Below are positions 12,006 to 27,500 of a stretch of DNA of 64,000 nucleotides, in pieces; the first letter of the stretch is position 1, and each line of letters opens with the position of its first letter. Position numbers and translations under genes: made by a program. The notes under the pieces were generated by a model. The model saw nothing but the letters and a program-made list of their open reading frames with translations. It had not been told where the DNA came from and ran no database searches. Where the stretch lies: contig OX467084.1 in NCBI GenBank assembly GCA_950106755.1, positions 26,601,213 to 26,665,212 of the forward strand, in the 5' to 3' direction. Source of the stretch: Climacium dendroides (Eukaryota; Streptophyta; Bryopsida; Hypnales; Climaciaceae).

Positions 12006-12351
12006 TACACTAATGATGATAAATAGTGTTATGTTGTGATTAGTGTTACCTGGATTTTTACCCCGGTCACTCTAAACTTCAATTAGTTGGCATTTAGTGT
12101 TGTGTTCACTTTTCTAAGCAATAACTTTTTTTGAGCATGTAATAGGTTTCTTGAGTTCATATATATTTTTTTTGCATTTTGATGAAATAGTTAGGTAACA
12201 CTAAATGTAAACTTGTAAAAAATTTATTCCCAATAATTGACAAATAGTGTCTATGTTGACATTTAGTGTTGGTAACATTAACCAGATTGTTGACAATTAG
12301 TGTTATGCTTCGTGATTAGTGTTGCCAACACTATTTATCATCATTAGTGTA
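12006..12351. mobile_element. TIR element with 25-bp perfect inverted repeats (TACACTAATGATG...)
   Basis: Left arm 12006-12030 and right arm 12327-12351 are perfect inverted repeats over 25 bp. The 346-bp element is non-coding and contains many TAGTGTT sub-repeats in both orientations. If the outermost TA is a target duplication, it is a Tc1/mariner-like MITE. The CACTA start and subterminal repeats also recall CACTA elements, but the 3-bp flanks do not match. Confidence 0.75.
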
Positions 12352-15300
12352 GTTTTGTGCCTATGTGTGGAAGAAACGCTTTGAGAACCCAACTAACTTT
12401 GTTCGTTAATAACTTTTGCATATGGTATCTGAATGTCACGTTCTTTGGTGCGTTGGAACCTCCTTTCACTTGCCAACAAAGAACATATATGAAAATTGGG
12501 CCGATGTAATAATAGGAAATAGGCTCGGTCAGTAGCAAAAAGGGGCGGTTTGGGGTGTACCTACCTTATGCTGAAGTTCAAGATAATCCCTCCCCCTCCC
12601 TCCATTTGTTTTGGTTTTGTTTTTTTTCCATTTTTGGATTAATGAAGTGGGCAAGTGGGCAATAAGGTAATAAGGTAGAAGCACCCATTCTTGTAAATTT
12701 AAGCAAACTCAGCATAGTTGGAGGCACCCTTTTGCTAGAAAAAATTATTTTTGTAGTATTGGAAATTGAAAATCATGAATTATTAAATAATAAATAAATA
12801 AATACTTTTTTGGTTTAGACATCTATTTTTTTGTGAATTTCAAAGAAGAGCTCCCCTAGGGCACCTAAGACAACACTCTAGTAAAGATGCACCTAAGAGA
12901 ACACTCTAGTAAAGCTGTCTTGATTTTGACACAGAAATCTAAAAAAATCATCACCCACCAATGGCAGTTCAAGCACAAGGACCACTTTGAAGGTACTTTT
13001 GGGAGACTCTTTAAGGAAACTCTACATTGAATCAATGGAATGAATGTACCTTTATATAATGTTATAGTGGTTCATCTATGTATTGGATATAAAAAGATCA
13101 CATTAGTACATATCACACAATGCATAATTCTATTTCCATTCACAATCTAACATGTTTAAATGTGAAGATTTTTGGTGAAAAAACTTCATGATTTGTTGCC
13201 ATTTCTCAGCAAATTTTATTTATGGTACAATCTGGCACTATAATGCCAGGAGGAAAAAAAAACTGGTAGAGATTGGGGGGGAAGTCAGCAATTGGGTGAT
13301 TGGGTTTGGGTTTCAATTGGGTTTGGGTGGGTGGGTGGGTTTTTTGATTATTTTACAGGTACTTTTTACTTTTTACTTTTTACTTTTTTTTTTTTCATGA
13401 GTTGGGTTGGGTTGGGGGTCCTTTTTTTTTAATGATTTATTACTTATTACTTTCGTTCATGTTTTCTGGGTCAATTCATGTGTTTACTGACTCCTGCTCA
13501 TGCGAGGTCATGAATGGGGAGCTGACCTCCATTATTGTTGGGGGGATGGGTTGGGGCCAGGCTCCATAGCAGCCCCCCCCAAAAAACAAATTAAAAAAAA
13601 AAAAAAATTGAGGCTCTTGTTGGTAACGTTGGAGACCCTATTTGGGTTTGAAAGCAACTTTTTTAAGTAGCTGATTAATTGCATTTTTTGCTTTTGGGGG
13701 AAGCTGAACTCATTCTTTTTGAAAAAATGAAAAAAAAATCAGGAAATTCAGGAAATTCAGGAAATTTTTGTAGGAAGAAAAAATGGAATTTGCATCAAAC
13801 GCAAGGAAGTAGGGGACGCAAAAATTGTTTTGTGAAGTGGGTCTTGCAAGGTGAATTTTGTTTCTTGCAAAGTAATTGTAAAATCAAATAAATAAATAAA
13901 TAAATAACACTATTTTGTGCCATGCTGAATTTTGTTTCTTGTAGGATAACTGTAAAAAAAAAAAAAAAAAAAAACTCCCTATTTTGTGTTGTGCTAATTC
14001 TATTTTCTTCATCTCTCCTAGCTAATTTGGAGCCTCTAATTACAATTATGAATTGAGAATTTGCACACTTTTTGAGATGGATTTAGCATCATGCTGAAGA
14101 AGTTGTTTCATATTTTTTGGACATTAGTAGACTAATTACGGATATGTGAAGTTGAAATGCAAAGGTCATGAATAGCAACCACTTCTTGAAATGTACGTTG
14201 TTGATGCATTGAAGAAAGTAAAATGTACTATCTTTATGTTAGTGGTCACTTTTAGAGCACCCTAACTTATTATTTGAGTTACAATTTAGAAGCCACACTT
14301 CTTGTGTCATTGGTGTAGTAATATAATTGTACACTTCAAACTTTTAAATGATCTTGTATTGGTAATACCAATGATAGGAGAGAACCGTGGGTTAGTTTGT
14401 CGTTAGTGGGTGGAATTGCTAAAAAGACAGTTGCAATTTAAAAACATTAGAACCCCCCAATGAAAAAATTTATTAAAAATTTATTTAAAAATAATAATCG
14501 AGAAAAAAACTTGGTAATTGAAAAAATAGTTCAATGTAGGAATTAGGGTAAAATAGTTGGTAAAACTCAAAAAATGCTCCAAAAAATGGTGAATTTAGTG
14601 ACTATAAAGTGGCACTACTAATAAACACATGACATAAACAGGGGATCCTATGTGCACATGCAACATATGCACGTGGGGAAAAAATTAATAGAATCATTTA
14701 TATGTGAAAGTTCATCTTTTAAATCATCTCTTACAAATAATTTCCATTTCCATATTGACAAATTTAATATATTTTTTGAGAGGATTTGGCAATTTTTAAT
14801 GTGTTTATTTAGCTATTTTTGGCATTAAGGGGTTCAATGCCAAAATGAGGTCAAAGTTTGGCAAAATTTTGCTTGAAAAATTTTATGTTACTTCAAAACA
14901 TCTATATTTCACCTTTGCATTTATTGCAAGAACGAGCCTTGGCTTCAAATTTTCCATTGTACAAAATAAATGTATTAATTTGGGTTGGTTAATTTTGACT
15001 CAAGGCTTCTTTCATCACAAACTTGATGGGAATAGAATGGAAGGATTCGTGTTTACTTAAATACAATTTATTTTTATAAAAGGATTTTGGTGTTTCTCAA
15101 TCATAATCCTAGTAATATTATTTAAGTTGGAGCGGGCTTTGATATGAAATTTATAGGGTATATATGTCAATTTTTGAAAAGCTATAGTGTCCTATTTTGG
15201 ATGAGGTACATGACGTTTTTTGGAAATAATGTTGATTTTAGTGGGTGTTTTCAATTTTTTCCTTTTGTGTATCTTTTCAATTTTGAACTCAAATGATTGT

Positions 15301-16139
15301 TTTGAAGTTTATTGCTTTTATAAAGGATATATTAGATTAAGTTAGATGTTTGAAGTCCATCACATTAGGCTAAATCAAAAATCTTTAATTACTAGCCAAT
15401 AGGTAGCTCAAGCTTATTTCTATCACCTCTAGCTTGAGGTGATAGAAATAAGATAATTATGACTTGCAATACATATAGGGCTTATTATGCAACACTTATT
15501 ACATGAAAAAAAACTATTGTGGTTTCTTTGGATTACTAATTGCTTAGTAAATTGTAAAAAATTCAATAGAGAAGTTTTTCATTTCAATAAACTTAAATCT
15601 AAAAGATTTAACATATTAACTCATTTAAAAATTAAAACATAATAAATGATGAAATATAAAATTAATATTATAGAACATTTTAAATATATTGATAAAAAAA
15701 TTTAATTTTTGAAATTTGAAATTTTACAACGAGCACTAATGCAATTTCACCTTGCTAATGGCCTCTTAAGAGGTCATGAGTGGGGTTCTCCACTTCCCTG
15801 TAAACCCAAAACCGGATGACCCACCCCTTTTGAATCCAAAATTTGACCTTGTTTTCATTTTCAAACCCGGCGGTATTTTAGATTTTATAATTTCAAACAA
15901 TGAAATTTGAAATGGATACATTTGATAGTGTTGTGAAGACCATTAGAACTTTAGTGTTGAAACAACCAACTAATTTTTCTATACATGCACAACATGTAGA
16001 AATCAATAATTGTAGAGTCTTTTGTATTCAAGATAAACTTCTACGACTCTTACAAAATTCAAAATATACTACTTCTTTATCTTCATCTTGTAACTATTGT
16101 AATCATATTCAAAGTTGATTTTTTGAAATTAAATATACT
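12352..16139. other. AT-rich intergenic DNA
   Basis: No gene is visible. The stretch holds short simple repeats: (GGGT)n near 13325, TACTTTT near 13360-13390, (AAAT)n near 13886-13908 and a poly(A) run near 13953-13974. Short frames such as 14845-15060 and 15900-16118 have no recognisable features. Confidence 0.6.
15413..15452. repeat. Short perfect hairpin
   Basis: A 16-bp stem (CTTATTTCTATCACCT and its complement) is separated by 8 bases. It is not followed by a gene and may be a relic of a fold-back insertion. Confidence 0.6.
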
Positions 16140-16143
16140 TTAA

Positions 16144-17072
16144 CCCCTAAAGTCCCAAGGGTCCCTTTGAAGATTTGGGCAAATACCTATTATTTCAACA
16201 TTTGGCAATATTTTAGAGATCTAAAGGAATATATAAAATTTTGTTAGCTATAATTGGAGGAATATGATTTTTATTTCAATTGGTCCCAAAAGCAAAAGCA
16301 CATTTTGCCACAAAAAGCCCAAAATAGGCAAGTGTGTAGAAAAAAATTAAATATAATAACCTGAAATCATTTTTAAATTTATTTCTTAAAGATCATATTT
16401 TGCCTATGTGAAAATATTTGTTTCATTCCATCGGAATAAATGATGTGAAAGTTATGAAAGTTATTACTCTTGCTTTGTAGGCAATTTTAGCAAATTTTTG
16501 AGAAAATAATGTATTGCATCTATTTATAAGTTCAATTTTAACAGTTTTAAAAAAAATTGCACATGATTTAGTTTGCTTCAATCTCACTGCTAGGATTAGT
16601 GTGTTTCAATTCCATCTTAGTTAAACCTATCAACAATTTAGTTTTTCCTTCTATCTTTGACTTGCATTTTTTTTAAAGGATGAAATAAAGGATGAAATCA
16701 TAGAAGGATTTTTTTTTTTCCCAAACTCTCATATCAATTCTTTAAGATATAAAAGTTTTAATTCATAATCTATGATACAAAAATTTTAATTTAAGAAGAT
16801 TCAAAGCCTTATCCTCTTCACTTTTGCTAAGTTAAATTTTAAAGTCAAATTAAGAGCAAAAAAACTTGTTTTCTTCACTTTGGATGCTTATATCTTGTGA
16901 TTTATATTGTAAAAGTTTTTGAAATCTTTCAAATATTCTCATATTACTCTAGTGCAAGATCCTATGGTTGAATATGCAAAAAAAACCAAATGAGTAAAAA
17001 AAAACTTATTTGCATTGAAAATGAAAGGATTGAATGATTTTGGACCAAAAAATGGCCTTAGGACTTTGGAGA
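16144..17072. mobile_element. TTAA-flanked CCCCTAAAG-family element
   Basis: The element starts CCCCTAAAGTCCC after TTAA (16140-16143). It ends in the degenerate CTTTGGAGA before TTAA (17073-17076). It is 929 bp and non-coding, and shares internal blocks with the element at 5070-5918. Confidence 0.65.
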
Positions 17073-17076
17073 TTAA

Positions 17077-19344
17077 AAATTATCATTAAATTTATTGCAA
17101 TAGATTAGAACTCACTTTTATATATGTTTTTTTACTTACACTACAATTTATAAAAAGTTTTTTGAATATATCCAACTTTCTAATTAATTAAAGTGAGTGT
17201 TAGGCTAAGCAAGAAATTTTGAAGAAATGGTAGCAAGTTGTAGGATGAATTAGTGAGAGAAATTCATTTTGTAAAGTTCCACTAATTTTAAAGTTGGTAG
17301 GTGTTTCAAAGCCATTTAAAGCTCTAAAACATTATTTTTAAAGCAATACAAAAATATTTTTTAACCATGAGATCTTTTAATAAACTTACTATGGATAGTA
17401 AACTTACTATTTTTGATAACTTTTGCAATTTTTCATTTAGTACTATGAATTAATAAACTTACTATTTTTGATAACTTTTGCAATTTTGCATTAAAAGGAG
17501 TTACAAATATTTATGATTTATCAAAATAAGAAAAATGTAACTTTAAGTTTTATTCTTAAAAGTACAACGAATAGAAAGAGGTACATAATGAAATGAAATG
17601 TTGAATTATAAACAATTTAAATAAAAATTTGGAAAAATTGTCAATCATAATAGCAAGAATGATGTTTTAAACTATACACTTTATGTATTTTGTTTTTGTA
17701 ATTTAAGTAATTGAGATGTAAAGAACTACACAATTTTATTTTTTATTTTTTTAATCTAAAATGGTCATGCTTATATATGAGTTGTAATATATTTTAGAAA
17801 ATGAAATAAGTAAATAAAACATATCTATGACCTATAAACAATGTCTTTCTTTCACATACAATCATTTCTAATCAATTAATTGAACCTAATAGGGTATCAT
17901 TGCTCTCAAACAATCATTTAATTTTAATTACTATTATAATTTTTTTTTCTAGTGACCTATTCGGGTCTTCAAGATGTTTTGAAATTAACTTTGACATTGA
18001 TTTCAACAATTGACATTAGACACTTTCTCAACTCTTTTTATAACATGTTGGATTTACACATTTGTTAAGATTTTGATACTCAAGTATTAAAAATTGAAGA
18101 CAAGTTTGTGCGATGACTTTCAACACCTTATATTTTAAAAATCAAATATAGAGTTGAAAGTAACAACATTTTTGTATGGTGTTTTTATTACATAATGCCT
18201 TTCAAAAAGTTCCTCAAATGGATAATTGAAATTCAAGTGCATTCCCCCAAATCAACCTTTATTAGATCTTCCCAAAGTTTTGACAGAAGGTACATAAATG
18301 TATTTTGTTTGAGGAGAATGTATGTTATTTTCTACTCTAATACATGGATTAAAGTCATGCTTCCAAAAGCTTTTCAAATTGAATAAGTATTGTTAAACAA
18401 TATATGTAATAATCCTCTTTTATTTTTGAATTTGATGAATATTTTACTAAGTAACAAGATAAAGTAAGTAATGGTAAAAGAAATTATATATAGTTTTAAA
18501 AAACCCACTCCAAGAAGGATTAGGGTTTGCTAATTCTATAAAAAATCTAAAAAAAATTCTACATTTGATTTCTACTTTTAGTCAATTTGCATGGTTAAAT
18601 TGTCAAATGAATTTTAAAAATCAACAAATAGTAGTCTAGTACTAATTTGCACTAGAGGATGTCTTTAAAAAAACTTTCTTTTTATTTATGCTTAGTCCAC
18701 TTGAAAATGGTATTTTTTAATAATTTATGTTGAAAATTTATCCTAGTGCTTTAGAAGTTATAGTAGCAATTGAAAGGGAAAAAAATAGAATTGTAAAGTC
18801 TTAAGCAAAAAATAATTGATTCAATGAATTTTGCAAATGGTGGAGTAAGAAGTTTTTCTAAAAACAAAATTTTTGGGATGGAGGTGAAAAACTTATGACA
18901 ATATGGTTAAATCAACCTTAATTTCTTTTTAGGAATCATCATCAATTTAATTTATATGAAATTCAAGATCATTGAATCTATACCAAGCCTTATGTATATA
19001 CTGAAGTAACATTGAAAGTTGCAATGAAAATGTTGTTACAAATTACCATTACAAAAAGAATTATAATTTTAGGGGCTCAATATAATGCAAGTATTATTAA
19101 TTCATCTAATATAAATTGCTAAAATGTGTTTATTCAATTTTAAAATAACAATTGAATGCATTGTTAAATAATATGATTAGTTTTAATGCATGGTATTCAA
19201 ATTTTTTTTAGATTATTAAAAATATAAGTTTTATTTTTTATGAATGGTAACGCAAAATTAAGTCAAGTTTTCTATCTATTTTTATTTTTTTCAAAATAAA
19301 ATATTCTCTCTTCTTTTCCATTATTTTTCTATGTAACTATAAAA
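17077..19344. other. AT-rich 3' flank of the protease gene
   Basis: No gene or structured repeat is recognised. The frame at 18195-18386 has no known motif. The end of this stretch is the presumed 3' UTR and polyadenylation region of the minus-strand protease gene, but no single signal stands out in such AT-rich sequence. Confidence 0.5.
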
Positions 19345-19622
19345 CTAAGAATTTTCTACCATAGTATTTGAATATCTATGTCTTTGTATTACATTGTTTC
19401 GCCTATGAAACATATAACATGCAACCAAGCTAAAAAATAATGCAATGATAATAATTGCAACATGAGAACCAGATGAATTTTGTTCCATTGAATTATTTGT
19501 AGTATTTGTAAACAAATCCATTTCATCATAATTTTCAGGTATTGCCATAATTATACATAAAGTGTCATTTTGTACTTTCTTCCACCCTTTTATGCATTGA
19601 TCGCATGCCTTTCCACCATAAC
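19345..19622 (-). CDS. Protease exon 25: EGF-like end, transmembrane helix and stop
   Basis: It opens GYGGKACDQCIKGW, completing the EGF-like module, then an Asn/Thr-rich stem. A hydrophobic helix HVAIIIIALFFSLVACYM is followed by HRRNN and a short tail ending in TAG. The basic residues after the helix predict an external N-terminus (type I). Confidence 0.92.
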
Positions 19623-22600
19623 CTATATGAAATCAAGGAAAATTTATTGGATTATTGAAATATAATTATATAATTTTTAAATAATTCTATCATTTATAAA
19701 AATATAAATTATATTTGAAATAATTTAATATATATTTAATTAATTTAAATTTTATCAATTAAAATATTTAAAAATATAATATTTTTCAAAATTGCATATA
19801 TACAATGAATGTATTCTTTATTTTAGATGAAGACAATTAACAATCTTGTAGAAATTGATAATGACCATCAACAATTCCTTCGTTTACTAAATATTGAATT
19901 TATTAATGATCAAATTCAAATACAAATTTTAATTTTAATATTTAATTTTAATTTTAATTTTTGAATAATCTCAAAAAAATCTAAATGCCATTAAATTTAA
20001 GATGAAAATTAGAATTTTTTCAAGTACTATGAAATTGCCCAAAAAATTTGAGGAATTAAAATAAAATTTTAAATTTAGAAATTTTCATTTAAAAAAAATC
20101 ATATTCAAAAAGTTCAAATTTAGATTTGGAGTTTCATCATATTTTGAAATCATTGTTTCCATCATTTCAATTCAAAAATTGGAAACAAAAATTAGTATGG
20201 AATATAGATTAAAAATTTCATTGAATTAATGCATGTCTAAAATAAAAATGTAGATAATGTAGAAAATTTCATGGATAATGGTTTTTTTAATGATTTCAAA
20301 ATTCTTCTAAGGAATAGAGGGATATTATATATTTTTAGATATATTTATAATATCTCTTTAAAATAATAAAATGTCCCAAATTTTCTTAATAAAATATTTA
20401 TTTTAAAATTTTGTAGAATAGTAATATATAAAACTCCTAAAGGATTGAGGTGTTTTGAAACCCAAAATTGCTTCAAGTACTTGTACCAAAAACAAGGCTA
20501 AAATATTCATCTATATTTATTCTTTAACAAATCTAAACAAAAGATTCTTAGTTGACTTACTCAAGTACATCATATCCAAATTTCAAAGTAAAAATCTCCA
20601 TTGATTGCAAGTTTAATGTGCTTAAATTTCAAAAAGTAGTTTTCTAATACTACCCAAAGGTGAAGTTTTGTCTTTCAACATTTTTAGAAAAAAAAATGTA
20701 CCATATACTTGTGTATTTTTTTCAATATGTTAGAAAATGGATTGAGAGTATGTTTTAAAAAAATAACCAACTTATTTTTCATAAAAATATAAAACAAATG
20801 GTAATCAAATATATATCCTAAAAAATTATAAAACAATGGTAATTTTTGCAATATTTACTAGAATGATAGGAAATAAAGTTTTATATGCAGTTTAGGATGA
20901 TTAGCATCTATTTTAGAAATTTTATGCAAAAATCCAAATAATAGAACCTGCTTAAGTTTTCAAATAATTTAAAGTGGTTTCTTTGTTCCTTTGAGGGTTA
21001 ATTAAAATTAATGAATCCAAAGCTAAAGTTTTGAAAAGATATTCTTTAACTAGGCTTAGACCTCCCCATACAACATTTGTTGTCCATATTGTAAACAACT
21101 ACAATGTATGCACTCTTCTTTTTCAATGCAATTCTAGATGTAAGAAATTGATCTTTGGTTGTTTTTCTAATGTATAATGTAATCACTCTACAAGAATTGT
21201 AATGACACTTTTTGTTGCACATAAATTTTGGAGATGACTTTTTCTAAATCTTAGATTTTTTGAGGCACACTTTTTTTAGTGCTTTACTGTTCTTTTTATA
21301 AATAACTTTTCTATTTTTTATTTTCTTTCTAAAATCTTGTTATATTCTGTTGGTGCTTCTTCTATGAGACACAAAAACTAGTAATGGTTTCTTGGGACAA
21401 TCCTTTGAGAATTTTTTTCTACATATAGGTCAAAATTTTTAAATATTTTTAATAATTTATTAACTTTTAAAAATTAAATTGGAGAAAAAGGTTTGAAAAG
21501 TTTGAATTCAAAAGCCTAATATTACCTTCTTGATGCTAGCGAAATGAAATACTATTTATTTAAATTATTTAAATAAAAATTTAAAATTCAAAGAATAAAG
21601 ATAATTAAGCTAAAAAAATCATCTATCAAATCAATAGAGTTTATAGTAATTAATTAAATAATTAGATGTGTGAAATCATATATTAATTGAATGAATTTTT
21701 ACTCTCCACTAGTAATAGATTTAAAAAATTATTGATTTTGGGGTGCTTTGAGAAACTAAAATTTTATAATTTTTATAATTTGATATATATTATTTTAGAT
21801 TTTTTCATACTTAGAAATATTTCTTGCCAAAATTGCATGCCTTTAAGGTGTTTTGATAATTTGATTTTTTTAACCTCTAAATAATTGAAGGATATAATTG
21901 GGATTTTAAACAATTTTGGCCAACAATTGCAATGCTACTTTTTGATCCTAGGATTGGACTTTTTACATGTATGTATTTATATAAGTTGTCTGAAATGCAA
22001 CCTAAATTTCATAGAATTTTGAGGATTGGATACAAGGTCATGTTTAATTGCTCTCAGCATGAGTAGATTGGGCAATGTAATAAAAATTTATATTGATGTC
22101 TTATTTTCTTTATTCTTTTTCCTAGATTTTATCCCAAGTTATCATTATCTATAAGTTTTAATATATAAGTATATATTACAAGAAAAAAATAAAAAGATGA
22201 ACTATGCATTTGCAAACTTAAGGCATACAACAAGATTTTCTTAAAGTTTCAATATAAATATTTATTAGTGTAAAATTTTAACATAATGTGATAAAAAATT
22301 TAGTTATAAAATTTTATTTATTAAATTAACAATTTAATCAAAATATAATGCATTTATTTGAGCATTTATTTTACGGCCCTATATTGAGACCTTTCTATTC
22401 ATAGTTCTACAACAAATTAGTTGCATTAAACAAAAATTTGTATGTTGAAATGTTAATAAAATGACACACTTATATCCTTCATTTTATAAAAAATTTATAA
22501 TTAATTTTGACTTTAAAATGGATTGCCAAAAAAATGCAAAAGCCCTAATCACTTTTCTAGCTATTTAGGTTTCATTTCATGTAAATCTCTAAGAAGTCAA

Positions 22601-24486
22601 TATATTATTTGTAATTCAGAGTTCATTAAAAAAAATTTAAGGCAATGTGTTGTAAACTTTACAAAAAATTTGTTAATCATGAGAGATAGATGATTATCTT
22701 TAAAAAAAAATTGTTTAAATTTTAATATTTTATTAAAAAAATAATTTTATTTCTATTATACAGATATACATACAATATTGTGGTTTAGATTATAATAATT
22801 CTAGTCATCTTTGTTTACAATTAGAGAAATAAAATACAAAAGATTTAACAATTTTTATTAATATTGTACTTTGTATAACTAACTAATGTTGTTGATTGTC
22901 ACTATAAGATTTAACAAGAATAAAAAATCATTAATTAATTAAAACATTCTTATACTAAATTATTTTTAAATAGAAAAAATTACTTCAATTAATTACATTC
23001 ATAGAAATATTTTAGTGAAATTTCACACAACAAATAAATTGATGTGTTTTAAAAGCACAATGTATGTACACACCCAAAAAGCATTGGCATTGGCCACTTG
23101 CATCTAAACATAAGCCTTTTCCAGAGCATGCTCTTTGTGCATATGGTCCACTAAGAGGAATAGGACATGTAGCTGAGATGTATGGACAATCTTCAAAACA
23201 ACATGTTTTGTCTCCATGTTGAATTGCACTTTTACTTTGGTAATCACAACGTTCACCTTTTTCACATATACCATTGCCACAAACTCCAACTTTTTCCAAA
23301 TTTAGTATTGAATTAACATTAAGAGACACCTAATAGAAAAAATAGAAAAAAAATTTAAATATAGAATTCTAATATAGTTATTGAAATAACATATTATAAA
23401 AAATTAATTATATATTTTAAATATAATTCTTAAAATATAAATACAATATTATTTTGATTATTTTCATGAATTTTAAAGAACTTGGTTTACCAATAGGTTA
23501 TTGGTCAAATTTATAGAAAACTCATTTGAAACATTTATATTTTGTAAAACTTCATAAATATCATTTGAAGCAAAAATCATTTGTGTAAGACGATCCTATA
23601 AAATAATGAATTTAGATCACTAAGTGCATATTTTTTTAAATATGAATAAAATAATATTATATTTCAATGATTTTTTAAATTTAATTTTATATCTTTAAAA
23701 CAAACTACATTTTACATTAATATTTAATTATTTAGCACTTAGTACCTTAGGCTTTGGTAAAAGAGTCATATTAATGATGCCAAATTCATTATAATATCCA
23801 TTATGTAGACAAGCTTCAGCACGGTCAAAACTTGTTGAGCAATCACCTTAAATGAATAATTTTTTAATTTTTAATGAAAATTTTAGATACATTAAATTCT
23901 TTACATAATAAAAAAATCTTTTTTGGGGGGTATTTTATTTATGAATATTTATCTATAAATTCATTTTTCAAAACCTTTGATTGCTATTGATGCATGTATT
24001 GTATAATATTTTTAATAAGCGTCTATTTATTTCTCTTTCTTTGTATGATTTCATTTTAGGTATTTATTAAATCTTTTGACACATTCTTTTTTTTAAACAT
24101 CAAAATTATCAAATACATCAAATGATTTACCTTCATAACTATTTTTTAATTTCACGGAAGATAATATAATTGAACCATCACCTAAACCAAGCTTTGATGC
24201 AATCTGTTTATAAAACAAAATATTTTTGCAATATAAAATAAATATTTTTTATGCATTTCTAAATTTGAATGATACTTTTGATGCTTTAGTAGTATTGTTA
24301 AGACTTTATTGTGCATGAGTAAATTTAAATTTTGATGGTAGTTCAAATTAGGCTTGAAGTGCCCAAAAAGTTTAAATGTTTTCAAAGATTTATATATAAA
24401 ATTTTATTTATAGTGGTTGATATTATTTGAATTTTTTTTAAATTTATTTTTAAGGATTTTATATACTTTCATTTTTTATGTTACAC

Positions 24487-24567
<81 letters not shown>

Positions 24568-27500
24568 TCAAAGAAATTAAGGCCTTCACAAGATTATTGC
24601 TTTTAACCTTTTTATTACAATCTTTATCTCTTGGCACATTTTTTAAGGAACATTGTCAAATGTTGACATTTTTTAGTGTATTGACTGAAATTGAAAATTA
24701 GATTTGCTTGTAGAATTTCAAGCTCACAAAAGCGTAGTAACCCTCTTATGGTAATGTTTGGAGAAATAAATAGTCCATTTGACTACATGAATTGAAAGGT
24801 TAATAATAATGTTTGGTAGCCCTCTTCATTGTACTAAAATTCTTGTTGTAAGCAATCATGTTGAGCCTCTATTCCATTCAATCAGTATGCCTTTTTGAAT
24901 ACACAAATTCAAAATTTTAGAAGCAAATTTGTTGTTCAACTTACTCTTAATCACCAATGCAAGGAGGTTTAAAAAATGCAATACACTACTTAATTTTTGA
25001 CAATATTCTACATCTTCAAAATTTTCTCATTGGGAAATCCAAGTGGTGAAATTATATAAACCATCATCTTTTATAAGCAAGAAAATTTTAGTTTTGAAAA
25101 AAAGTCTTGTTCACTTCTGCTATTTTATCCTATCTCATTATCCATGGTACTATACAACTCATTAAACTTGCACTCAATATTTGACATGATTTTATTATGG
25201 GACCTCTTAGATAAGTGGATTGGCAATATTGAAATGGCTAGAATTGAAGTGAAGGAATGTTAATTTTTAGCCATTTTGGAATCAATTAGCAAAACATTTT
25301 TAAATTGGGAGGTTTAAAGAGTAGGCTGCAATTTGTGATTGTATATACTATAAGCAATTACCACAACAAGTGCAACATGAGCCCCTCCAAGATTTTCATG
25401 GTTGCAAGCCCCCTTGCACCTCAACCCCCCCTCCTACTCCAAAATTCCAATATCACTAATTGGTCTCCTTTGACCAGGTTTGGAAGGTGCACTTAAACTT
25501 TTGGATGATCCTCCCATAATGTTTCTATCCTCACCCAATTGCCCAAGCTTCCAAAACACTACCCATTGGTGCCCAAGTTTTCCAAATTCTTTCAAATAGC
25601 ATAACTTTTGATCTAGCCTTGTAATTGGTGTTGGATTTTTTTTCCTTGAAGGAGGTAAACATCCTCATCTTGAATGAAAATTTTAGAATTATCTATTTAT
25701 ACTTCATCATCACCAACCCAAATGGTCTTGAAGGGATAAAAAAAATACTTTTTTATATTTAATTTTTTTTTAGTAATCATTACCATTTTATAAAATATAA
25801 GATATTGGGATTCTTATATTTGTGACAACAACCAACGCTCGTAGTTTTATAATTCTTCTATCAACTCAAATTTGATTGGTTAACCAATTGCATTATAAAT
25901 TACTTAGAGAAAAATATTGATGTACAACTACAATTTGGTGAAAAAATTAGTGGAATCTAAAGTGACTTTGAATGTATATTGTTCCATAGCCTTTTAAAAT
26001 TTATTATAAGAGTACCTAAGTGGGATTTCTTACCACTAAGAGAATGGATAAATGGGGGGATTTATTTATACCATTTGAAAGATCTCAAAGAAAGAATATA
26101 AGTATATTAGTTTATGAACTTTGTATCCACAAACAATAAATATTGATCTCCTAATTTTTTTTATGGTAATAAATTATGATATTTTTTAAAGAATAGGCCA
26201 AAAATTGAGTTATAACACAAATTGATATTTTACAAGTTTGTTTATCAAAGTACTTGTGATGACAATGCACATCATACTACTATGTATTCAAAAACCTTAA
26301 TTCAAATAATATATGATTTCAAAAAATCTAGACAAACGATTTTTAGATTTACAGAAGAATTATGTATAAAAATCATAATTGGAAAGTTTTATACTTTCTA
26401 AATTGATTCAAAGGAGTTAATTGATTCTTTCAAACATTGATTATTGAAAAATTACATTAAAAAAATTTAATATTCATATCAAATATATTTTATTTTATAA
26501 GAATTATTATTTTTAAATTTTTAAATTCAATCCATGCATCTAGTTGACTTACATTTGATGTTAGAACAAAAATGAGGAGTTTCCATTGTTCATGGGCTTC
26601 ATTGGTAATTGTTAAATCTGAATTAAAATTTAGTAGTAAACTAATGTTTGTTGCACATGTTATTCCATCTCCATCACAAATATTACATTCATCTAAATAT
26701 CCGCTTGAACAACATATGCCTTTTTCATCACGGATTGTACTACAACATGTAGCTTGAGAATCCACATATCTGCATAACAACTTATTGTACTTTTAGCTTT
26801 ACATCTTGAATTTGAAGACCACAAAAAGTCTTTGCGTATTGAAACTATGATTAAATAGACAAAAATCGTATTGTTTCTAAATAAAATATACATGGAAATA
26901 ATGAAAATTTAGCATGTATAAGCATTTCAAGTGCAAATTGACATAAACAATTTGAAAACATAGTGTATCACGGATATATAACACTAATCATTTATATTAA
27001 AAGTATTATTTAATTTATATTAAACTTTCAATTAATTTGTTCATATTAAATGAATTTATAAATTAATATTTGAATAAATAAATATAAAATTTAAATATAT
27101 TTTATAATTATTATCCTAATTTATTAAATTTTAATAAATAAATATATTTAATTTAATGTATTAATTATAAAAGATTATAGTTATTTTAAATAATTAGAAT
27201 TAAAATAATAATTGAATTAGTATTAGATAAATATATTCAATTATGTATTTTTTTAATCATTTATTTTTTAAAAGACAAATTAATTTTAAAATAAATATAC
27301 TAATTATTAATATACCAATTGAAAATTTGTACTTAAACAAAAAAATTATTTTTTGGAAATTTAATTTCAAATTTAATATAATAGTTTTTAAAAATACTAC
27401 AAATAAAATTATGATTTTTATTAGAAAATAATATTTTGAGTTATTTGTGTTGCATTCATTAATAATTTTGGTTATGTTGTATTGTTTCCAATTAGAGTGA

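Noticed and set aside
15900..16118. 72-codon plus-strand frame
   Set aside because: It has no motif or family match and ends just before a transposable element. It is probably a chance frame.
24417..24701. 94-codon frame across the (AT)n tract
   Set aside because: It is mostly an Ile/Tyr repeat translated from the microsatellite.
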